Positions 15,537-24,778 of a stretch of DNA of 64,000 nt are shown here, in pieces. The DNA is taken from the NCBI RefSeq assembly GCF_004006315.1, contig NZ_CP026530.1, positions 377,618 to 441,617 on the forward strand, in the 5' to 3' direction. This stretch comes from Nautilia sp. PV-1. Lineage in GTDB: Bacteria > Campylobacterota > Campylobacteria > Campylobacterales > Nautiliaceae. The first letter of the stretch is position 1. Every line of letters begins with the position of its first letter. Position numbers and translations under genes: made by a program. Below the pieces are notes generated by a model. It saw nothing but the letters and a program-made list of their open reading frames with translations, did not search any database and was not told where the DNA came from.

Positions 15537-16229
15537 TTATTGCTGATTATAAACTTCTTTGTTTTTATTAAGATATTTTTTAAATATTTTTAATGTTTTT
15601 ATGATTGACGTTTTGGCTTCAATACGGTAGTCTTTAATCAGTTTTTGCTCTGTTTTCGGATTGAAGTTTTTTAACAGAGGAACATTTAAGTGATTTATAT
15701 TGTTTACATAGGTGTTAAACAAAAGATTAAAATTATTAATAATTTCTTTTACATTGTTTTTATTGATGTTATTTAGTAATTGTTCTGTTTTTTTTGCTAT
15801 AGAAATGAAATCTGAAGAATTTATGGAGTTTAAAATATTGTTTTTAGCTTTTTGAGGCAGATTAAAAAGTTGAGAGTCAATATAGTCTTTTAAAATTCCT
15901 TTAATTCCGGCAATATTGCCGGAATTGTCAAATTCAGTATTTGAATATGCTTTTTCTCCTTCTAAAAAATTTAAAAGTTTCTCTAACAAAAGAGATGTGT
16001 TTGCCTGTACTTTTGCGGTTTCCATAAGATTGCTGAGGCGAATAAATTTTTGATTGTTTAACATTTTTCTTATTAAATGTATTAATGTTTCCGTTTGGAT
16101 ATATGCATTTTCAAGATTGTAATATTTATCAGCAGTTTTTGTATTAATGTATATTCCGTTTTGAGGTACGAATTTCGTATTTGCGAATAATGAAATTACG
16201 ATAAAAGTAATAAAAATCATTTTTTTCAT
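15537..16229 (-). CDS. Exported protein of unknown function
   Basis: The 230-residue protein starts with a signal peptide (KKMIFITFIVISLFANT, cleavage near residue 17). The rest is helical and Asn/Lys/Leu-rich with no motif I recognise. It probably lies in the periplasm. It stands alone, convergent with the element's right end and divergent from marC. Confidence 0.65.
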   Translation of the reverse strand: MKKMIFITFIVISLFANTKFVPQNGIYINTKTADKYYNLENAYIQTETLIHLIRKMLNNQKFIRLSNLMETAKVQANTSLLLEKLLNFLEGEKAYSNTEFDNSGNIAGIKGILKDYIDSQLFNLPQKAKNNILNSINSSDFISIAKKTEQLLNNINKNNVKEIINNFNLLFNTYVNNINHLNVPLLKNFNPKTEQKLIKDYRIEAKTSIIKTLKIFKKYLNKNKEVYNQQ

Positions 16230-16328
16230 TTTGCTGCCTTTTTAAAGTGTTTTTCTTAATTATAATAAATCATTTTGATTAATTAAAGATTTAATTAATA
16301 TGTTATAGTTACATAAAAAAGGCGAAAA

Positions 16329-16943
16329 ATGTTCAGGGAAATTTTATTTGACACCATATCGATACTTACTATATTAAATCCTGTTGCTGCAGCTGCTATT
16401 ATGCTGTCGTTAGTTAAATATTCGGAAATTAAACACGTGTCTGCCAAAGCTTCGTTTGCCGTATTTGTAGCCTCGGTGGTAACAATGCTGGCAGGAGGTA
16501 TGATTTTGAAATTTTTTGGGATAAATATCCCTTCTATTAAAGCGATAGGCGGTGTTGTTCTTTTGATTATAGCTTTAAACATGATTCAGGGTAAGGAAAT
16601 AGCTCCGACCAATACTACAAAAGACGAGCACAACGCTGCTGAAGAAAAAGAAGATGTGGCTATTATTCCTATGGCCATTCCTATTCTGTTCGGTCCAGGA
16701 GTTATTACTACGATAATAGTATTAAGTGAAAAACATTCTTCCCTGCAGGGGAAAATACTGCTGTTTGTAGCAATAACGTTTTCATCGCTGTTGACGTATT
16801 TAATTTTGAGGAACGGGGCTTTTATTTCAAGGTTTTTGGGTGTAAACGGTTTAAAAATAGTTACCAGGATTATGGGTCTTATAATAGGAGCAATTTCGTT
16901 TTTGTTTTTGGTCGGAGGAATTAAAGCTCTTTGGTACTCTTAA
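16329..16943 (+). CDS. MarC-family (UPF0056) inner-membrane protein
   Basis: The 204-residue protein has six predicted hydrophobic helices. It opens with TISILTILNPVAAAAIMLSL, the MarC family's NP-containing first helix, repeated in the second half as PMAIPILFGPGVITTIIV. Function is unsettled: the family is not a proven antibiotic exporter despite its name. It starts at ATG 16329 after AAAAAGG. The downstream gene has its own promoter. Confidence 0.88.
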   Translation: MFREILFDTISILTILNPVAAAAIMLSLVKYSEIKHVSAKASFAVFVASVVTMLAGGMILKFFGINIPSIKAIGGVVLLIIALNMIQGKEIAPTNTTKDEHNAAEEKEDVAIIPMAIPILFGPGVITTIIVLSEKHSSLQGKILLFVAITFSSLLTYLILRNGAFISRFLGVNGLKIVTRIMGLIIGAISFLFLVGGIKALWYS

Positions 16944-16969
16944 ATCATTTATATGTCATTTTGGACAAG

Positions 16970-17010
16970 TATAATTTTGCTCAGGGGGGAAGTGGCCATG
17001 CCGGCCACTT
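16970..17010 (+). promoter_or_regulatory. Promoter and leader hairpin of the OmpA gene
   Basis: TATAAT is at 16970-16975. AAGTGGCC (16990-16997) and GGCCACTT (17003-17010) form a perfect 8-bp stem with a 5-base loop just inside the expected transcript. No T-tract follows, so it is not a terminator. A 5' hairpin like this could protect an abundant porin mRNA. Confidence 0.6.
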
Positions 17011-17031
17011 TGAATTAAAAAAGGAGATCGA

Positions 17032-18156
17032 ATGAAAAAAATAATAGTGGGAATGTCAATGACTGCTGCTGTTCTTTTAGCTTCCAATCAATATGAAGTA
17101 GGTGTTGGAGCCGGAAGAAACTATGTAAGCAATTCACCTATAGAGAATTATAATTTTTTAAATATAAGAGTAGGGAAATATCTTCAAAAAAACCATATTT
17201 TAAGATTTGAATTGGAAAGAAGCGAAAAAATACTTGGAAATAAAGAAAACTTAACAAGAGCTTTATTAAATGTCGAACATTATTTTCCTTTGGAAAACTG
17301 TAAATTAACGCCTTATGCGTTTGTAGGTGCCGGTTATCAGTGGGTAAGCGGCAATTATGAAGACAATATCGTAGCTGATTTGGGATTAGGAGCTAAATAT
17401 CCTATCAATGATAAATTTGATGCATTTGCAGAACTTAGGGGATTAAGAGATTTTGGAAACAATGATAATCATTACGGTTTGATTTTCGGAATAGTCTATA
17501 ATTTCGGTGCAGAGCAGAAAGTTGTAAAACAAGAACCTGTTAAAAAAGTTTTAGACAGTGACGGTGACGGAGTAGTTGATTCAATGGATAAATGTCCAAA
17601 TACGCCTAAAGGAGTTGAGGTTGATAAAAACGGATGCCAAATTGACAGTGATAACGACGGTGTTTATGATAATGTTGATAAATGTCCAAACACTCCTGCA
17701 GGTGTTGAAGTTGACGTAAACGGCTGTCCGATTGACAGCGATCATGACGGAGTTCCTAATTATCTTGATAAATGTTCGTATACTCCTAAAGGCGTTGTAG
17801 TAGACAAAAACGGATGTCCTATGACATATAATTTTGATATAACGTTTGATAACAACAGCGCAGTAATTAAACCTCAGTTTATGGACAGAATAAATAAATT
17901 TGCTGAATTTTTAAAGAAAAACCCTGCATATAAAGCTGAAATTCAGGGATATACAGATTCTAAAGGTTCAGCGGCTTATAACAAAAAACTTTCTGAAAAA
18001 AGAGCAAAAGCCGTTTATGAAGCATTAATAAATGAAGGTATAAGCAAAGACAGACTGACATATAAAGGATATGGTGAAGAAAATCCTGTTGCTTCGAACG
18101 ATACTGCTGAAGGAAGAGCTAAAAACAGAAGAGTAGTGGCAAAATTATATTTTTAA
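17032..18156 (+). CDS. OmpA-family outer-membrane protein with TSP3 repeats
   Basis: The 374-residue protein has a signal peptide (about 1-18) and an N-terminal beta-barrel (about 20-165). Three thrombospondin type-3-like calcium repeats follow (DSDGDGV, DSDNDGV, DSDHDGV, each followed by DKC..TP.GV). The C-terminal OmpA peptidoglycan-binding domain has FDNNSAVIKP, IQGYTDSKGSAAYNKKLSEK and RAKNRRV. It anchors the outer membrane to the cell wall. AAGGAG lies before the ATG. Confidence 0.92.
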   Translation: MKKIIVGMSMTAAVLLASNQYEVGVGAGRNYVSNSPIENYNFLNIRVGKYLQKNHILRFELERSEKILGNKENLTRALLNVEHYFPLENCKLTPYAFVGAGYQWVSGNYEDNIVADLGLGAKYPINDKFDAFAELRGLRDFGNNDNHYGLIFGIVYNFGAEQKVVKQEPVKKVLDSDGDGVVDSMDKCPNTPKGVEVDKNGCQIDSDNDGVYDNVDKCPNTPAGVEVDVNGCPIDSDHDGVPNYLDKCSYTPKGVVVDKNGCPMTYNFDITFDNNSAVIKPQFMDRINKFAEFLKKNPAYKAEIQGYTDSKGSAAYNKKLSEKRAKAVYEALINEGISKDRLTYKGYGEENPVASNDTAEGRAKNRRVVAKLYF

Positions 18157-18216
18157 TCTCTTCCTCTTCTTTATTCAATCTAATCAATAATTTCACACTA
18201 AATTCATAAGTAATGA

Positions 18217-18222
18217 TATAAT
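18217..18222 (+). promoter_or_regulatory. -10 box of the MscS-type gene
   Basis: TATAAT lies 35 bases before the chosen start, in AT-rich DNA without a clear -35. Confidence 0.4.
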
Positions 18223-18256
18223 AATATAAAAGCATTTTGTTAAAGGCTTGGATATT

Positions 18257-19987
18257 ATGAAAAAAATTATTTTTCTTTTAATGGTTATAATGTTTTCTTT
18301 TGCAAAAGATAGCAGTGTGGATACTCAGATTAACCAGATAATAAGTAAGGTTGCTAAAAATTCGCCTAATTATTCTTTAGATGTGGCGTTGGCAAATAAA
18401 ATAAAAGAACTGAAATTTAATAAATCCGTAATTAATCTTGATTTCAAAAATCAATATGATTATCTGAAATCATTTTATAATTTAATCGAACTGCAGATAG
18501 AATTAAACGATTTACCTCGTAAGATTAATGAAATTAACGATAAACTGTCTATTTTACAAAATCTAACTGATCCAACTTCTAAACTTCAATATCTTTATTA
18601 TGAGAAGCTTTTACAAATTTATAATAAAACTTTTAAATATTTAACGGAAAATATGGGGAAAATGGAAAAATCTCTTCAAAAAAGAATTTTTTCCGTAAAA
18701 TTTGATACTAAACAGGCCAAAGTGAATATTCAGTATTGGCGTAAATTTTTGCTGCAAAAACAAAAAGAGTTCGAAAAACTTAATATTGACTTGCAAAAAT
18801 GGCAGGTTTTAAACAATGAAGAAAATATACAGAATGTAAAAAGACTGATAAAAATTAATTTAGAAAAGCAAAGAGAGATTTATAAACATCTGTTTGATAA
18901 TCAGCTGATAATTTGGTTTTCCGATTTGAAAAATAAAAATAAAAACGCATTTAAAGACGATGATGACCTTTTAAAATATTCTAAACATAGCGGAAAAGAA
19001 TTTTATAATGCGGTTAACCAGATTATAACCGATTTTGAGAATTATACATTTGGAACAAAAGCGCTTGTATACGGAGCGAAAAAAGAAGCGGAACTTACTT
19101 TGCATAAAATAATTTCACTGTTTAATTATCCGCTTTTTAATGTCGGAAACAGGATTATTACTCCTTTGAATTTTGCACTTTTTGTTTTAATTTTAATTTT
19201 TGGATGGTTTATCGGTAAATATTATAAACACATCATTTATAAATTAAGACACAGTAAAAATATTTCTTATGCAACAGCCACCCTGCTGGCTAATATGGGA
19301 TATTATACTATTTTAACGCTTTCATTTTTAATTGCACTGAAAGTAGTGGGGCTTGATTTAAGCTCTCTTGCAATAATCGCAGGTGCTTTGTCTGTCGGTA
19401 TAGGTTTTGGTTTGCAAAATGTCGTCAGCAACTTTGTAAGCGGTATTATCCTTATGTTTGAAAGAAGTATAAAAGTAGGAGATTATATTCAGATTGATCA
19501 GGATACCAGAGGTGAAGTTGTTGATATATCTATGCGTTCAACCGTGATAAGAACCAATGATAATATCAACCTTATTATTCCGAATCAAAGTTTTATTCAA
19601 AACAATGTGATAAACTGGACTTTGGGAGATGATATTGTCAGATTTAGGGTTCCTTTTGGCGTTGCTTACGGCAGTGATGTTGATGAAGTTGAAAAAGTGG
19701 TTCTTAATGCTTTGAAAAATTCCAATCTTCATTATATTAAAAAATATAAAGACAGAAATGTCGAACCTCATATAGTGTTTTTGGAGCTTGGAGACAGCAG
19801 TTTGAATTTTGAACTGTTTATATGGGTAAGAGGGGAATATGCCAGAAGACCGAGAAGAACGAGAAGCGAGTTTTTGAAAATGATTTATAAAGCGTTAAAC
19901 GAAGCCGGAATTAGCATTCCATTCCCTCAGCAGGATCTGCATATTAAAGAATCGGTACCGTTTGAAATTAAAATTAAAAAGGATTAA
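18257..19987 (+). CDS. MscS-family mechanosensitive channel
   Basis: The protein (576 residues from ATG 18257) has a signal peptide and a long periplasmic, largely coiled-coil region to about residue 270. Three membrane helices follow. The pore helix GALSVGIGFGLQNVVSNFVS and the beta-domain signature RSIKVGDYIQI are typical of MscS. The large periplasmic part resembles MscK/YbdG-type variants. ATG 18257 is preferred to TTG 18248 because AAAGG at 18242-18246 is too close to the latter. It overlaps or abuts the EI24-like gene, so they form one operon. Confidence 0.88.
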   Translation: MKKIIFLLMVIMFSFAKDSSVDTQINQIISKVAKNSPNYSLDVALANKIKELKFNKSVINLDFKNQYDYLKSFYNLIELQIELNDLPRKINEINDKLSILQNLTDPTSKLQYLYYEKLLQIYNKTFKYLTENMGKMEKSLQKRIFSVKFDTKQAKVNIQYWRKFLLQKQKEFEKLNIDLQKWQVLNNEENIQNVKRLIKINLEKQREIYKHLFDNQLIIWFSDLKNKNKNAFKDDDDLLKYSKHSGKEFYNAVNQIITDFENYTFGTKALVYGAKKEAELTLHKIISLFNYPLFNVGNRIITPLNFALFVLILIFGWFIGKYYKHIIYKLRHSKNISYATATLLANMGYYTILTLSFLIALKVVGLDLSSLAIIAGALSVGIGFGLQNVVSNFVSGIILMFERSIKVGDYIQIDQDTRGEVVDISMRSTVIRTNDNINLIIPNQSFIQNNVINWTLGDDIVRFRVPFGVAYGSDVDEVEKVVLNALKNSNLHYIKKYKDRNVEPHIVFLELGDSSLNFELFIWVRGEYARRPRRTRSEFLKMIYKALNEAGISIPFPQQDLHIKESVPFEIKIKKD

Positions 19988-19988
19988 T

Positions 19989-20876
19989 ATGGAATTTTTA
20001 TATTCATTGTCTCTTGCGTTTAAAAGTCTTTTAAATAAGGAATTGACGACTGTCTCGGTTATAAACGGAATATTCTGGGCTATAGTATGGTTTGGACTCT
20101 CTTTTTTATTGTGGGATCCTTTTTTAATAGTAACGTCAGTTTTGATTAATATTCTGCCGTTTAAATTTTTGCAGGTTGCCGGAGCTGAATTTATATTAAT
20201 GATTTTCTGGCTTCAGATGATACTTATAACGCTTGGAGTGATTTTTTCACTCTTTAACCAGCTGCTGTCTAAAAAAATACTGCCCGTATTTATTTCTTTG
20301 ATAGTCGCTCTGTTTTGGAGTTTTGTTTTTATGCATTATTATGACGGAATGATAGAGTATATTCAGCATTTAATCAGGATTTTTCCATTTACTACGATAG
20401 AAAAAGCGGTGTCGGTTATATTTAATATATTCGTATTTTATTCTTTTTATATTGCAAGTTTATATTTGGGATTTTTGTTTATTAGTATAAAAAAAGTTAA
20501 TAATATTATTAAAAACGAATATCCTGATATAGAAATACCTCACAAGTTTTCAAGAGTTAAAATTTTTTATATTTTAATCAGAGATCTTTTTTTCTTTTTA
20601 GTTTTATTGTTTCTAACATATCCTTTGCTGTTTATACCTGTGCTAAATATATTTGTAATAATATTTTTATGGAGTTTTTTAATTAAAAACGCTTTAAGCG
20701 AAAGTGTAAAAATGGAATTCGGATGTGATTTTGAAAATAAAAAACTTGTATGGTTTTATTCCATATTCAGTGTATTGTTTAATTTTATTCCGGTAGTAAA
20801 TTTATTTGCTCCGGCAATCGGAATTTTGAGTTTTTCATATTATTGTATGGAACAAAAACTTGATAAAGAAATATAA
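19989..20876 (+). CDS. EI24-like integral membrane protein
   Basis: The 295-residue protein has about six or seven hydrophobic helices. The amphipathic N-terminus (EFLYSLSLAFKSLLNKEL) and the overall pattern resemble the EI24/CysZ family, seen in many Campylobacterota. The late segment FSVLFNFIPVVNLFAPAIGI fits that family. ATG 19989 follows the channel gene's stop directly, with AAAAAGG ahead. An upstream in-frame start at 19962 would overlap that gene. A sulfate-related role is not supported by the context. Confidence 0.6.
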   Translation: MEFLYSLSLAFKSLLNKELTTVSVINGIFWAIVWFGLSFLLWDPFLIVTSVLINILPFKFLQVAGAEFILMIFWLQMILITLGVIFSLFNQLLSKKILPVFISLIVALFWSFVFMHYYDGMIEYIQHLIRIFPFTTIEKAVSVIFNIFVFYSFYIASLYLGFLFISIKKVNNIIKNEYPDIEIPHKFSRVKIFYILIRDLFFFLVLLFLTYPLLFIPVLNIFVIIFLWSFLIKNALSESVKMEFGCDFENKKLVWFYSIFSVLFNFIPVVNLFAPAIGILSFSYYCMEQKLDKEI

Positions 20877-20881
20877 TATGG

Positions 20882-20887
20882 TATAAT
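20882..20887 (+). promoter_or_regulatory. -10 box of the 4.5S RNA gene
   Basis: TATAAT lies just before the RNA 5' end and overlaps the region after the preceding stop codon. Confidence 0.55.
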
Positions 20888-20891
20888 TCCA

Positions 20892-20990
20892 CATCCTCAG
20901 CCCTGTGCAAGGGTGGTAGGAGGCAACGCTTCAGGCCCGGAAGGGAGCAGAGCACCTCCTATCATCTTGTGCCGCAGGTGTCTGGGGACC
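20892..20990 (+). ncRNA. ffs: Signal recognition particle RNA (4.5S, small bacterial type)
   Basis: The apical loop shows the SRP helix-8 signature, TCAGGCCCGGAAGGGAGCAG. Flanking strands pair along a single long hairpin: CCTCAG at 20895-20900 with CTGGGG near 20981-20986, and GGTAGGAGG with CCTCCTATC. Length near 100 nt fits the Gram-negative 4.5S RNA, which binds Ffh for membrane targeting. Ends are approximate. Confidence 0.92.
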
Positions 20991-21006
20991 TTAAAAATAC
21001 GACATT

Positions 21007-21019
21007 AGTGTCTGGCACT
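21007..21019 (+). repeat. REP-like palindrome copy (AGTGTCTGGCACT)
   Basis: Full-form copy between ffs and rplT. Confidence 0.7.
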
Positions 21020-21089
21020 TATATAATTTATCGTGGTTGCTTTCATGTTTTGTTTGATTGTGGATAAATATAGCAGTGTTGAAATTAAC

Positions 21090-21102
21090 AGTGTCTGGCG
21101 CT
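21090..21102 (+). repeat. REP-like palindrome copy, diverged (AGTGTCTGGCGCT)
   Basis: One base of the 3' arm is changed. It lies 71 bases after the previous copy in the same orientation, so the two could be a pair. Confidence 0.6.
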
Positions 21103-21112
21103 ATTTGTAAAA

Positions 21113-21134
21113 TAAAAATCCCGGAAAGGGAAAA
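21113..21134 (-). terminator. Weak terminator after rplT
   Basis: On the minus strand TCCC-TTTCC-GGGA is followed by a T-rich run. The 4-bp stem is short, so the call is tentative. Confidence 0.35.
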
Positions 21135-21136
21135 GA

Positions 21137-21487
21137 TTATAGAGCAGCTTTTGCTTTTTCAACGATTGAAGCAAACACTTCCGGCTCGTTCATTGCTAAA
21201 TCAGCAAGAACTTTTCTGTCTAAATCAATGTTTGCTTTTTTAAGACCGTTGATAAATCTTGAATAGCTTATATCGTTTAATCTACAAGCTGCGTTAATTC
21301 TCATAATCCATAATTTTCTGAATTCTCTTTTTTTCTGTTTTCTGTCTCTGAAAGCGTATACTAAACTTCTTTCAACTTGTTCTTTAGCTTTTCTAAAATG
21401 TTTTCTTCTACCGCTGTAGAAGCCTTTTGCCATTTTTAATATTTTTTTATGTCTTTTTCTTCTAACTGTTCCAGTTTTTACTCTCAT
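21137..21487 (-). CDS. rplT: 50S ribosomal protein L20
   Basis: The 116-residue protein has the L20 start [21 protein letters not shown] and the [12 protein letters not shown] segment, at normal length. It binds 23S rRNA early in large-subunit assembly. It lies 93 bases after rpmI on the same strand; infC is not in the window. Confidence 0.97.
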   Translation of the reverse strand: MRVKTGTVRRKRHKKILKMAKGFYSGRRKHFRKAKEQVERSLVYAFRDRKQKKREFRKLWIMRINAACRLNDISYSRFINGLKKANIDLDRKVLADLAMNEPEVFASIVEKAKAAL

Positions 21488-21580
21488 TTTATCTCCTTGT
21501 CATTTTGGCGTGCATCTATGCAACTTAACGCTACAACAGCGTGAGGCTTTTGCGCCTTCTTTGCCGCTTCTTCACTTAAA

Positions 21581-21775
21581 TTAAATACCTAGTAAGTCTC
21601 TTACCGCTTTGATGTTAGTGCTATCTACGTATTTTGGGGCTCTTAAGTTTCTTTTTCTTTTTTGTGATTTTTTAGTCAGGATATGGCTTCTGTATGCCGC
21701 ACCTCTTTTGATTTTACCACTTTTTTTAACTTTGAATCTTTTAGCTGCCCCTCTGTTTGTTTTCATTTTAGGCAT
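21581..21775 (-). CDS. rpmI: 50S ribosomal protein L35
   Basis: The 64-residue basic protein begins [20 protein letters not shown], the L35 signature, and is the usual length. A minus-strand TATAAT at 21804-21809 is a likely promoter for rpmI-rplT. AAAGGAG precedes the start. Confidence 0.96.
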   Translation of the reverse strand: MPKMKTNRGAAKRFKVKKSGKIKRGAAYRSHILTKKSQKRKRNLRAPKYVDSTNIKAVRDLLGI

Positions 21776-21876
21776 AGCTTCTCCTTTTACGAATTGAGAT
21801 GAAATTATAGCATAAAGTTTAAAACTATGCTACAATAAAAAGATACTTAGCTGTAAAAACATATCAAAGGCAAAAT

Positions 21877-22689
21877 ATGACGCTTAAAAATTATCTGGAA
21901 AAAGTATGTTATAAAGAACTGAGTGACATAAAAGATAAAACGTTAGCAGATTTGATTGCTTATATGTATAAATGCGATACTTCGACTTTTTATATAGTAG
22001 ATAACAATAAGCCGATTTTTATATTTACAAGTACAGATATGTTAGAAATATTTATGAAAAACATATTGACTGTTAAAATAATAGATTATATAGAACAAAA
22101 TCCTAAAGAACTGAAGAAACTGCCTATAACCACAAATATTCTTGATGCGTATTATTTTATGAGAAGCAATAAATTAAAGCATATTCCTATAGTAGACGAA
22201 GACAATAATTTAATCGGTGAGATTTCTTTTAAAACGCTCAGTCTTAAAATTGCGGATATAGTAATAAAAGACCCTTTAACCGGACTTTTTAATCAAAAAT
22301 ATTTTGATGTTTTACTGGAAGAGTATAATGAATTTAACAAACCTTTGGGAATTATATACATTGATCTAAAAAATATGAATATACTGGAAGGTTTTTACGG
22401 GGCTGATAAAATTAATGAAATAATTAAAACATATGCCGAGGCTATAAAAAAATCAGTCAGAGATATAGATTTTGTATTTAGAATGGGGCACAGATTTAAA
22501 ATACTTACTTTTAATAATTTGGAAATAACAGATAAAATCGTTAAAAGAATTAAAAACAGACTTGAAAATACAGATTATGAAGGTATAAAAGTGGCTTTTG
22601 ATATAGCTTTTTCACATGTGCCTGAACTGGAAGACAATGTTTTATCCGCTTTAGAGAGCTGTGAAAAAAAATTAATTGAAAGGGACTAA
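21877..22689 (+). CDS. CBS-pair protein with degenerate GGDEF domain
   Basis: Residues about 10-125 resemble two CBS motifs (second: LPITTNILDAYYFMRSNKLK then HIPIVDEDNNLIGEIS). A GGDEF-fold domain follows from DPLTGLFNQKYFDVLL. The active-site loop that should read GGDEF is MGHRF here, so diguanylate cyclase activity is not expected. IDLKNMNILEGFYG keeps the fold's shape. It may act as a nucleotide- or c-di-GMP-sensing effector. Its 3' end overlaps the convergent fabH by 18 bases. Confidence 0.8.
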   Translation: MTLKNYLEKVCYKELSDIKDKTLADLIAYMYKCDTSTFYIVDNNKPIFIFTSTDMLEIFMKNILTVKIIDYIEQNPKELKKLPITTNILDAYYFMRSNKLKHIPIVDEDNNLIGEISFKTLSLKIADIVIKDPLTGLFNQKYFDVLLEEYNEFNKPLGIIYIDLKNMNILEGFYGADKINEIIKTYAEAIKKSVRDIDFVFRMGHRFKILTFNNLEITDKIVKRIKNRLENTDYEGIKVAFDIAFSHVPELEDNVLSALESCEKKLIERD

Positions 22690-23637
22690 AGCGCTTCCCC
22701 AAGTAAATCCTCCTCCGAATGCATCAAGAAGCATTATATCGCCTTTTTTGATTTTACCTGCTTTATACATGTCGTTAATTGCCATAGGTATTGACGCTGA
22801 AGAAGTGTTTCCGTATTTATGGACTGTTAAAACTGATTTTTCTTCAGGCATTTTTATGGCTCTTGCAACTGCGTCAATTATTCTGTAATTAGCCTGATGA
22901 GGTACGAACCAGTCTATGTCGTCGCTTGTCATGTTGTTTCTTTTTAAAATGTCTCTGACGGACTGTGAAAGTGTTTTTACTGCTACTTTAAATGTTTCGT
23001 TCCCTTTCATTTCAAGCCATATTCTGTCCGTGTCGCATCCCAGTTTTACGCCTCTTCCGGGAGTGATTAAGAAATCTTGAAATTTACCGTCTGCATTGAT
23101 GTCTATATCAATAATTGCTTCTTCTTTTTTATCTGTTGCACTTATAATGGCTGCACCGGCTCCGTCTCCAAAAAGAACGCAAGTGGTTCTGTCTTTCCAG
23201 TTTACGATTTTGCTGAGCGTTTCAGCACCTATAATAAGTACGTTTTTATACATTCCGCTTTCAATAAACGCTTTTGCATGGGCTAAAGCATAAATAAAAC
23301 CGGTACAGGCGGCACTGATATCCACGGCCGGTCTGACGATACCTAATTTTTCGGCAACAACACATGCCGTAGATGGCATTGTGAAATAATCGGGAGTAAT
23401 TGTGGCTACAATGATCATATCAATGTCTTCTGGTTTCATAGATGCATTTTTAAGAGCATCGAGAGCCGCTTTATATGCTAAATCGCTTGTTACTTCTTCT
23501 TGGGCAATATGTCTGGTTTTTATACCGGTTCTTTTTGTGATCCATTCATCATTGGTATCAACTATTTTTTCCAAATCTTTGTTAGTTAATATTTTTTCAG
23601 GGACATATGCACCAATACTGGTAAATTTTGCAAACAT
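22672..23637 (-). CDS. fabH: Beta-ketoacyl-ACP synthase III
   Basis: The 321-residue KAS III starts fatty-acid synthesis by condensing acetyl-CoA with malonyl-ACP. The catalytic Cys lies in SAACTGFIYALA (about 113), His in FVPHQANYRI and Asn in YGNTSSASIP. The start region SIGAYVPEKILTNKDLEK is typical. It overlaps plsX by one base (TAATG), the classical plsX-fabH arrangement. Confidence 0.96.
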   Translation of the reverse strand: MFAKFTSIGAYVPEKILTNKDLEKIVDTNDEWITKRTGIKTRHIAQEEVTSDLAYKAALDALKNASMKPEDIDMIIVATITPDYFTMPSTACVVAEKLGIVRPAVDISAACTGFIYALAHAKAFIESGMYKNVLIIGAETLSKIVNWKDRTTCVLFGDGAGAAIISATDKKEEAIIDIDINADGKFQDFLITPGRGVKLGCDTDRIWLEMKGNETFKVAVKTLSQSVRDILKRNNMTSDDIDWFVPHQANYRIIDAVARAIKMPEEKSVLTVHKYGNTSSASIPMAINDMYKAGKIKKGDIMLLDAFGGGFTWGSALVPFN

Positions 23638-24620
23638 TAATGAACCTTTAATGACTCTTGTATTTTATTTGTTACATCATTTTCAATATATTTAACTGCT
23701 TGAAAAATAGCGTTTTTTATTGCTTTTGAATTACTTTTTCCGTGGCTAATTATAACACAGCCGTTTACGCCTAAAAGAGGGGCTCCTCCATATTCCGCAT
23801 AATCCGTTGCTTTTTTCAGTCCTTTAAATACCGGTCTGAGTAACAATGCGCCGATTTTTTGTAAAATTCCTGAGTTTCTAATTTCTTCTTTTATCAGTTT
23901 TCCTATCGTATCGGCCACACCTTCGCTTGTTTTAAGCACAATATTTCCAATAAAACCGTCAGTGACAATCACGTCCGTATCGCCTTTAAAGATATCTCCG
24001 CCTTCTACGTTTCCGATGAAACTTTCAAAATCTTTAAGCAGTTCGTAAGCTTCTTTGGTGATAGAATTGCCTTTGCTTTTTTCTTCACCGTTGCTTAAAA
24101 GACCTATTTTAGGATTTTGGGTGTTTAAAACCACTTTAGCGTAAACTTCGCCCATTAATGCGAACTGATATAAATTATATGCGTCGCAGTCTACATTTGC
24201 GCCTACGTCTAGCACTAAAGAGTATTTTTTCTTTATTGTAGGCATAAATGTTACTATGGCAGGTCTTTTTATACCTTTGATTCTTCCGAGTCTCAGTGTT
24301 GCTAAACTCATGGTCGCACCGCTGTGGCCTGCTGATACAACACCGTCAACTTCTCCTGCTTTTAACAGGTCGATAGACTTATAAATAGTGGATTCTTTTC
24401 TTTTTAATGCTTCAGTAGCACTCTCTCCCATATGAATAACGTCGTCACTATTTATAAATCTAACACGGGAGTGGTATTTTTTTGGCAACAGCTGCTTTAA
24501 TTCTTCTTCTTTACCTACTAAATAAGGTGTAAAGTCTTTTTTTTCAAGAGCTTTTGCTACCCCTTCAATTATTGGAGCAGGACCGAAGTCCCCACCCATT
24601 GCATCAATTGCTATTTTCAT
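23637..24620 (-). CDS. plsX: Phosphate acyltransferase PlsX
   Basis: The 327-residue enzyme makes acyl-phosphate from acyl-ACP for phospholipid synthesis. It starts [20 protein letters not shown] and contains [14 protein letters not shown] and DVGANVDC, all PlsX hallmarks. Its ATG shares a base with the rpmF stop, and its stop with fabH. Confidence 0.96.
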   Translation of the reverse strand: MKIAIDAMGGDFGPAPIIEGVAKALEKKDFTPYLVGKEEELKQLLPKKYHSRVRFINSDDVIHMGESATEALKRKESTIYKSIDLLKAGEVDGVVSAGHSGATMSLATLRLGRIKGIKRPAIVTFMPTIKKKYSLVLDVGANVDCDAYNLYQFALMGEVYAKVVLNTQNPKIGLLSNGEEKSKGNSITKEAYELLKDFESFIGNVEGGDIFKGDTDVIVTDGFIGNIVLKTSEGVADTIGKLIKEEIRNSGILQKIGALLLRPVFKGLKKATDYAEYGGAPLLGVNGCVIISHGKSNSKAIKNAIFQAVKYIENDVTNKIQESLKVH

Positions 24621-24769
24621 TAATACTCACCGCAGCTTGGGCATACTCTATGAGGTCTTTTATAAGCGCCACAGTTTGAACATTTAATTACAGAACTTAA
24701 TTTAATTTTGTAATGAGTTCTTCTTTTAGCTGCTCTTGTTTTTGAGTGTCTTCTCTTTGGAACTGCCAT
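24620..24769 (-). CDS. rpmF: 50S ribosomal protein L32
   Basis: The 49-codon gene encodes a protein starting [20 protein letters not shown] and ending with a zinc ribbon, [20 protein letters not shown]. Four cysteines in two CxxC pairs are present. It sits between yceD and plsX as in many bacteria. AAGGAG precedes the start. The stop overlaps the plsX start. Confidence 0.95.
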   Translation of the reverse strand: MAVPKRRHSKTRAAKRRTHYKIKLSSVIKCSNCGAYKRPHRVCPSCGEY

Positions 24770-24778
24770 TGTTTCTCC

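Noticed and set aside
20978-20990. GTGTCTGGGG at the end of the 4.5S RNA as a REP-like copy
   Set aside because: It is the 3' strand of the SRP hairpin and lacks the CACT arm.
21058-21243. Plus-strand open frame over the end of rplT
   Set aside because: It covers a REP-like copy and the rplT terminator region and runs antisense to a certain ribosomal gene.
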